Shown here: positions 58,341-64,000 of the stretch, in pieces
Position numbering within the stretch: the first letter of the stretch is position 1
How the letters are laid out: each line of letters opens with the position of its first letter
Assembly: GCA_963971225.1 (NCBI GenBank)
Contig: OZ020267.1
Location: forward strand, 90,447,648-90,511,647
Source of the DNA: Melieria omissa
Lineage: Eukaryota; Arthropoda; Insecta; Diptera; Ulidiidae
Direction of reading: 5' to 3'
DNA length: 64,000 nt
Made by a program: the position numbers and the translations under genes
The notes under the pieces: model-generated
Database searches by the model: none
Told to the model about the DNA's origin: nothing
The model's input: the letters and a program-made list of their open reading frames with translations, nothing else

Positions 58341-58544
58341 AAGTGGCGTTATAAATATGAAACACTGAATTTATAAAAAAGTCTTTCTAATAAAGAAGTA
58401 GCCATGATTTTTAAAATTTTTTTTTTATAATAAAATTGCTCTATTAGCCAGTGCAATTTCATCAGAAGACGCTTTGTTGATATCATTGTTGGTTTTCGAG
58501 ATATTCAGGAAAATCGAGTGGCGTTATAATTATGAAACGGACCT
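58341..58544 (-). repeat. Tc1 right inverted repeat
   Basis: Inverted copy of 56938-57130. It carries GTGGCGTTATAAATATGAAA (inner) and GTGGCGTTATAATTATGAAA (outer). The arms differ at a few positions only. Confidence 0.87.
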
Positions 58545-58546
58545 TA

Positions 58547-60029
58547 TGATGAATTATCTGTGCTTTTTCCTTATAACTTTTTCCATATCATATCAATTAT
58601 AATAGATATGTACATACATTAGACATGATTAAATGCACAAATTTGTAATTACGATTCTTAGGAATCTCTAATTTTTTTAGGTTTAATGTTTGGGCCAAAA
58701 AACTGGGAGCCTAGAGTGGGATAAAAGGCGTAAAAACAAAATAAAAAACGTGGCGAGAAGTCATTTACGCCAAAATTTGTGAAATCTTAGCCGCCAAGTG
58801 CTCATAAGGAAATAAAAATCTCTTCATTCGCTGATCAACACAACAACAACGATAGCACATCGCCCTTCATTCGCTTCATTAAAAATAACAGTAACTTCTA
58901 TGGCCGGCATCGAGCGCACGAGCTCGCTCTACACCACTCGGCACTTACCGAAATTACGATAACAGAGCTCATCGTCGCACGAGTAATTAACAGAGACAAA
59001 AGTTCTGTCCAACCAATTCGGTTATCTTCCCTTCTGCTGCTTTCGGCCCGCACCCGAAATTCAGATTGCTTCGCTGGTCGACATGCGCATTCTGTATACT
59101 GTTTATTCTGTGATAAAATTCTTGCCCGGGTAATTGCTTGAAGTCGTCTTCACACACGTCCGACCTGAGACATGTTGGGACGTAGCTTGAAAAAGTGTAT
59201 TTCTTTCTTTCGTCGGGTTTGGTTGCTTCTTTAAATTACATGCCACCGTACATTTTTGATATTATTTCGATGACAATGTGACTCACGCCAAAAAATTTGT
59301 CTGTGTTGTATTGCTTGATGTGTCGGCTTTCATTATACACCTAACTCGTTAATTGATTTAAAAAAATTTTTTATGTTTTTATCATCAAAGAAAACGCCTT
59401 AAAATTCCATATTTTCCAAATTTGAGGCGAAGTTTTAAAACTTACAAAAATAAATTGCATTGAAAAAGAAGCCGTGCGGTGTTGTTAATGCAACGAGATG
59501 AAAATTATGTCAACCGGTTTATTAGTTTTGCAATTACGATAAAAAATATGGAAAAAGTAGAGGAAAATCTGCAAAAGTGACATGGTACCTGTATCTCTTT
59601 AACTAGAGCTGCTACAAGAAATCTGAAGGTAGATTCGAAATCAGCGTTCCCAAGTTAGTAAGAAACAGCAAAAAAAACTCCATGCAACAGAAAAAAAGTG
59701 CGATTTTGTTGTCCTGTGTTACAAATTGTCCCGATATGAAACATAAAAATATGAATAAATTTTGAAAAGGAGCAGATAGGATTTCAATTCGAATGGATTT
59801 TGCACCTATAATCATCAACAAATACAACCCAGCTTGCAGTTTTTGTCGACATTTTTGCGCTACCTATCGATGCTTCCTGCCTACCGTGACTATAAGTTAA
59901 TTAAAAAAAACTACTCTAAAACGACTAGCAAAACACGGTGGTATTAGTAATGCACTACAAGTGTGTCGTTAAACGAACAAAAGCCTTTGGTAGAAAAATG
60001 GACAAAGGTCCTTCGAAATCGGTGGCATG
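58547..60029. other. Spacer without recognisable genes
   Basis: About 1.5 kb, AT-rich; no gene, repeat pair or RNA identified. Short open frames (for example 59612-59827) have no recognisable motif. Confidence 0.4.
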
Positions 60030-63000
60030 TAATTTGAAGAAGCAAATAAACGCGACGAAAGGAAGCAATACACTTTATTTACAGATTTACACTTTGTTTG
60101 TATCTACACTTGTTACTACTTTGATTATTCAAATAAGACTCGAGCCTCTGCGCTGCATACTGCTGCCTTTTATACCTGTCTGGTTATCGCGCCGACTGTT
60201 CTAGCACATTCCAATTGAACAATGCTCGACCATTCTCGTACAGCCCATCACCTTCGCGAATCATCCTTGCCATATCGGAATTATAGCAAGTTTGCCGTAC
60301 TCTAAAGTGCGTGCCTAAAAGTATGCCCGTAAAAGCATTCATGCATTCATTCGTCACTTAGACTTGTTCGTCCCGAACAAGTGCCGAGGTTCCGCCGGAA
60401 TAAGGCGCCAGGCGCTCCGTATAGTGCTCCAAATGGAGCGCCTGGCGCCTCCATTTCTATTGCTGCAGCGTTGAACCCTGTACACCACGTCATTAATCCT
60501 GATCACGACCTTGTACGGTCCTTCCCATGATGTTTGAAGTTTTGGAAACAAACCTTTCCTCCGCTGCGGGTTGTAAAGCATTACCAGGTCGCCTTCTTGA
60601 AACCCTGCTGTGTTAGCCCGTAGATCATATCTGGCTTTCATCTTATCGCTGACGAGTTGGATATGGTCCCTTATAAACTGGTGGATTTCTTCCAGTTCCG
60701 ACCGCTTATTGACTGCGTAATCAGTCCTAGCGCCTTCCGTCGTGCTTACTACTCCGAACTTCAAGTCAGCAGGCAACCTCAGCTCCGTGCCGAACACTGC
60801 TCGGGTGAGGGATGTCGTATAGTGCGGGGCTGACCTATACGCCATCAGGAACAGTTCCTGCCTACTACTTTCCGCAGATATTCTTCCGGCGTCCGATTGA
60901 ATCGTTCCACCATACCGTCGGACTGGGGATGCAAAGGACAGGTGCGAGTTTTCCTTAGTCCGAGTAGATCACACACTTCCTTGAATACACACTCGAAATT
61001 CCGGCCTTGATCCGAGTGCAACTCCAGCGGAACTCCAAATCTAGCAACCCAGTTGTTTACCAGCATTTCCGCGACCGTGGTGGCCTACTGGTTAGGAATA
61101 GGTTACACTTGGGGCATTTACTAAAATAGTCCATTACCACCAGCACATATTTGTTGCCTTGAGTGCTAAGTGGGAACGGGCCGGCGACGTCCATGGCAAT
61201 CCGCTTGAAGGGCGCTCCCACGTTGTACTGCTGCATGCGGCCCCGACATTTTCTTGTTGGCCCTTTCGCAGCCGAACATCGATCACAGCTCTTAATTCAA
61301 TCGGCTACAGACTCGTGGCCTACCCAGTAGAATCGTCTTTTTATTTTGGCGACAGTTTTTGTGACTGTCCCTGCGGTGCCCTCCGCTGGAGTCGTTATGG
61401 TATGCTTCGATGACCTCGTTGATCCCGCATTTCGGGACTACAATAAGGGAATTGCTGCTCCGACCATCCTCACTCTCCCACTCGCGGTATAAGCAGCCAT
61501 CAGACAGCCGCAGACTTTGCCACTGTGCCCAGTAAGCTTTCGCGATCGGGCTTTCACCGGCCATCTCTTGCCAGTCTGGACGTGCGCCTTGCTCCTTGCC
61601 TTCGACGATTTTTGCGAGATCCGTATCCTCCCGCAGGTCCTTTTGTATCCTCTCCGCGGACCACTCTTCCTCTGGCATAACGCTTACCAATCCGACGTCC
61701 ACTATCTGTTCTTTGCTTTCGGCTCGCGAGCACTGCCTGCACTCGACTTTGCACGGACGGCGTGACAAGGCATCGGCATTCCCATGGCTACTGCCTTGCG
61801 ATGCTCTATCGTGTAGTCGTAGCTCTGCAGTCGCTCGATCCACCGCGCCAATTGGCCTTCCGAATCTTTAAAGTTCAGAACCCATTTCAATGCCGCATGA
61901 TCTGTGCGCAGGCGAAACTTTTGCCCATACAGGGGTGGCTTTCCGTAATTCGATACTCGACTGTCGTTGGCTCGACACATCGATTCGATATCGAACGCTC
62001 AACGAGACAGTTTCGCTTTCCGTAACTCGATATGAGAACTCTCTTTTTCATTTTTGGGGAAGTGTGTGGAAAGTACTTTGGAGCTCTCAGAAGCAGCGGG
62101 AAGTAAACAAAATGAAGAAAATTTGAAAAGTGAAGTTTTGAAAATAAACAAATTTAAAAATTTTTCATGAATAAAAATGTACGATTGGGGCTATTTATTG
62201 TTTTTGGAGGAGTTTGGTCGCGAACCCCAGCCAATGAATTCTATTAGCATCTTTAGTAGAGTGCGTTTGTTGACTCCAAATAAGAATTATAAAAATATAT
62301 TAAAATTCAAAAAATTCAAATTTCATTCATACATTTTGTTACGATTGACAATAGAGAAAAAGCAAAACGAGAGCAAAATTAGTATCGAGCTGTTTGTATC
62401 ATGCGTTCGATACGACACGACCAGATTTTGTGTTACGGAAAGCAAAAATGATAGTTTGATACACGTATTTGCTCGATATCGAAGTATGGAAAGCCACCCC
62501 AGGTATTTGTGGAAGTGTTTCACGCTTTCCAATACTGCCAGCAACTCTCTTCGTTTCCCAAAGTAGTTGCGTTCAGGTTTCGATAAAATTTTGCTGTAGT
62601 ATGCTATCACTTGTTCTTGGTCATCCATTACTATTATTATTGTGATAGCACACCGCCGATATTATGCCCCCTTGCATCTGTATCCAGCACAAGCATCTCT
62701 CCAGGCGCGGGGAAGGCCAGAATTGGAGCCGTGCACAGTTTTTCCTTCAGTTGTTCAAAAGCCTGCTCCTGCTCATCGCTGCACTCGAAGGCTTGATTCT
62801 TTTTTGTCAGTTTGTGCAAGCTGCACGCTATGTTCGCAAATCCAGGAATAAATCTTCGGTAATATGTGCACAAGCCCAGGAAACTGCGGAGTTCGTGTAG
62901 ATTGCGTGGCCGGGGCCACTCCTTCACCGCCGTGATCTTGGCTTCATCCGTATGTACGCCGCGGGCGGAAACCGTGTGACCCAGATACTTGACCTCGTTT

Positions 63001-64000
63001 TGAAACAGCGAGCACTTCTTTGGGTTGAGTTTAAGCCCGGCTTTTTGTATTCGCTCAAATACCTACTTCAGCTTTTCCAGGTGGTCGTCGAAGCTTTTGC
63101 CCATCACGATTATGTCGTTGAGGTACGAGGCACGTCCGCCAATGTAGCCCTTTTAGCACACGATCTATTAGCCGCTCAAATGTTGCTGGTGCGTTGCAGA
63201 GTCCAAACGGCATGACGGTGAACTGCCACAACCCATCGCCAATACTGAAAGCCGTTTTCTCCTTGTCCTTGTCTGCAATCTCCACCTGTCAATAGCTGGT
63301 GCGTAAGTTGAGCGTGGAAAACCACTGTGTGCCTGACAGTGTGTCCAGGGTGTCATCGATTCGAGGTAGTGGATAACTGTCCTTTTTGGTTACGTCATTG
63401 AGCTTCCGATGGTCCACACAAAACCGGGTACTGCCATCCTTTTTCTTGACTAGCACGACCGGCGAACAACAAGGGCCTGACGAAGGCTCTATGACCTTTT
63501 CTTTACCCATGTTTTCGATCAAAGTGGTGACCTCTTCCCTCTTGGCGGATCGGTTTCGCACTTCCGGTGTCGATGTTGTGCTTGACTATGGCTGTTCTTC
63601 CGCCCGCTTCTGCTGCAAATATTGACCCATAGTGCTATAGGAGTGACCGCGCCTTATGTTTCTGCTCGGCTGTCAATTCGATGCTCCACTGGTACTCCTG
63701 CGGTATGGCGTCCATGTTAGAACCGCTTTTCTTACTTCCTCCGGGTGGACTGCTTTCGCAATTGACAACTGACATATCTGGCTGTGTTAAGTGGGTTGAG
63801 TATCCTGACTGGTATTTTGCCATTTTTTGGTTCCACTAATGTACGTCCGATAATTATGTTGTCGTATCCTTGTTTGGCGCTTCTACAACCCACAGCCGAC
63901 TTGTCCCATCGTCCTTGTCCACCTTTGCCCACACAATCGCTTCGGAATTCGATGGTATCTTCTGGTGTTGACACAAGACAACTTTCCTTACCGCCACGCT
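60030..64000 (-). mobile_element. G2-type Gypsy copy, diverged, truncated by the window edge
   Basis: A partial 3' LTR (about 60030-60350) matches the LTR of the copy at 39128-42795, but lacks its outer end; the coding region follows directly at CACTTAGACTTGTTCGTCCC. Minus-strand parts: integrase (60845-60354 with AVFGTELRLPADLKFG and YDLRANTAGFQEGDLVMLYN; 61066-60845 with HSDQGRNFE), RNase H and zinc region (61980-61292), more RNase H (62927-62637: FIPGFANIACSLHKLTKKNQ, VLDTDARGHNIGGVLSQ), and reverse transcriptase (63285-63055 and 63561-63289: VIEPSSGPCCSPVVLVKKK). Many frameshifts. A DNA element sits at 61933-62499. It reads further into integrase than the copy at 46120, with a C-terminal segment there lost. 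Confidence 0.88.
61933..62499. mobile_element. MITE inside the Gypsy RNase H region, 3 bp duplication
   Basis: 567 bp with inverted ends GGGTGGCTTTCCGTAATTCG and (minus strand) GGGTGGCTTTCCATACTTCG, flanked by CAG (61930-61932 and 62500-62502). The uninterrupted sequence of the related copy near 47820-47845 shows the empty site. Motifs of the type TTTCCGTAAYTCGATA repeat below both ends. No transposase. Confidence 0.85.

Larger units (their letters stand above)
56938..58544 (+). mobile_element. Tc1-type DNA transposon, structurally intact
   Basis: 1607 bp flanked by TA (56936-56937 and 58545-58546). Inverted repeats of about 195-205 bp (56938-57130 and 58341-58544) start AGGTCCGTTTCATAATTATA. 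Each arm carries two direct copies of a TTTCATAWTTATAACGCCAC motif, one at the outer and one at the inner end, as in IR/DR Tc1 elements. The transposase gene lies between them and has one short intron. Long inverted repeats and an intron-containing transposase are also known from Minos of Drosophila hydei; family identity is not claimed. All parts needed for movement seem present. Confidence 0.92.

Overview
The window is nuclear DNA of an insect, most likely a brachyceran (higher) fly outside Drosophila. The reasons are one large intron-split gene of fly type, AT-rich spacers, and a crowd of dipteran mobile elements (Gypsy, BEL/Pao, RNase H-bearing LINEs, mariner, Tc1, tRNA-derived SINEs). No bacterial operon, rRNA, CRISPR array or convincing functional tRNA gene is present. 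The species cannot be fixed from the sequence alone.

The single recognisable host gene is an XNP/ATRX-type SNF2 chromatin remodeller on the + strand. I can follow 18 coding exons from 17314 to 53376; their lengths sum to 6837 bases (2278 codons plus stop) and every splice phase agrees. Exon 1 holds a long acidic/serine-rich N-terminus, exons 3-15 (21308-26005) hold the ATPase/helicase, and exons 16-18 (51277-53376) hold a low-complexity C-terminus. The intron between exons 15 and 16 is about 25.3 kb and is almost wholly transposon.

Region by region: 1-2383 is a degraded LINE. 2384-9205 holds SINEs, a solo LTR and several inverted-repeat elements. 9206-14910 is a dead BEL/Pao element with both LTRs. 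15571-16192 is a decayed ABHD12-like gene fragment that keeps an intron. 16193-17313 is the spacer and presumed promoter side of XNP. 17314-26005 is the first 15 exons, with inverted-repeat elements in introns 1 and 11. The giant intron then holds, in order: a mariner-derived deletion element (26044-26386); a Gypsy element (26495-38100) that itself carries a LINE, two SINEs each with a DNA element inside, and a TTAA-flanked element; a solo LTR (38500-39073); a truncated Gypsy of a second family whose LTR is split by a LINE (39128-42795); a mariner (42980-45921) holding two LINE fragments; and a complete-length Gypsy (46120-51175). Downstream of XNP are an RTE-like LINE fragment (53882-55290), a structurally intact Tc1 element with a spliced transposase (56938-58544), about 1.5 kb without recognisable content, and another copy of the second Gypsy family that runs off the window end.

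Target-site duplications can be read for most insertions, so the order of events can be reconstructed. Two tRNA-headed SINE families share a central core, and one has the same 3' tail as the local LINE family, so a SINE and its likely LINE partner lie in one window. Only the Tc1 element looks coding-competent; one LINE is a single in-frame stop away from an open frame over its surviving part.
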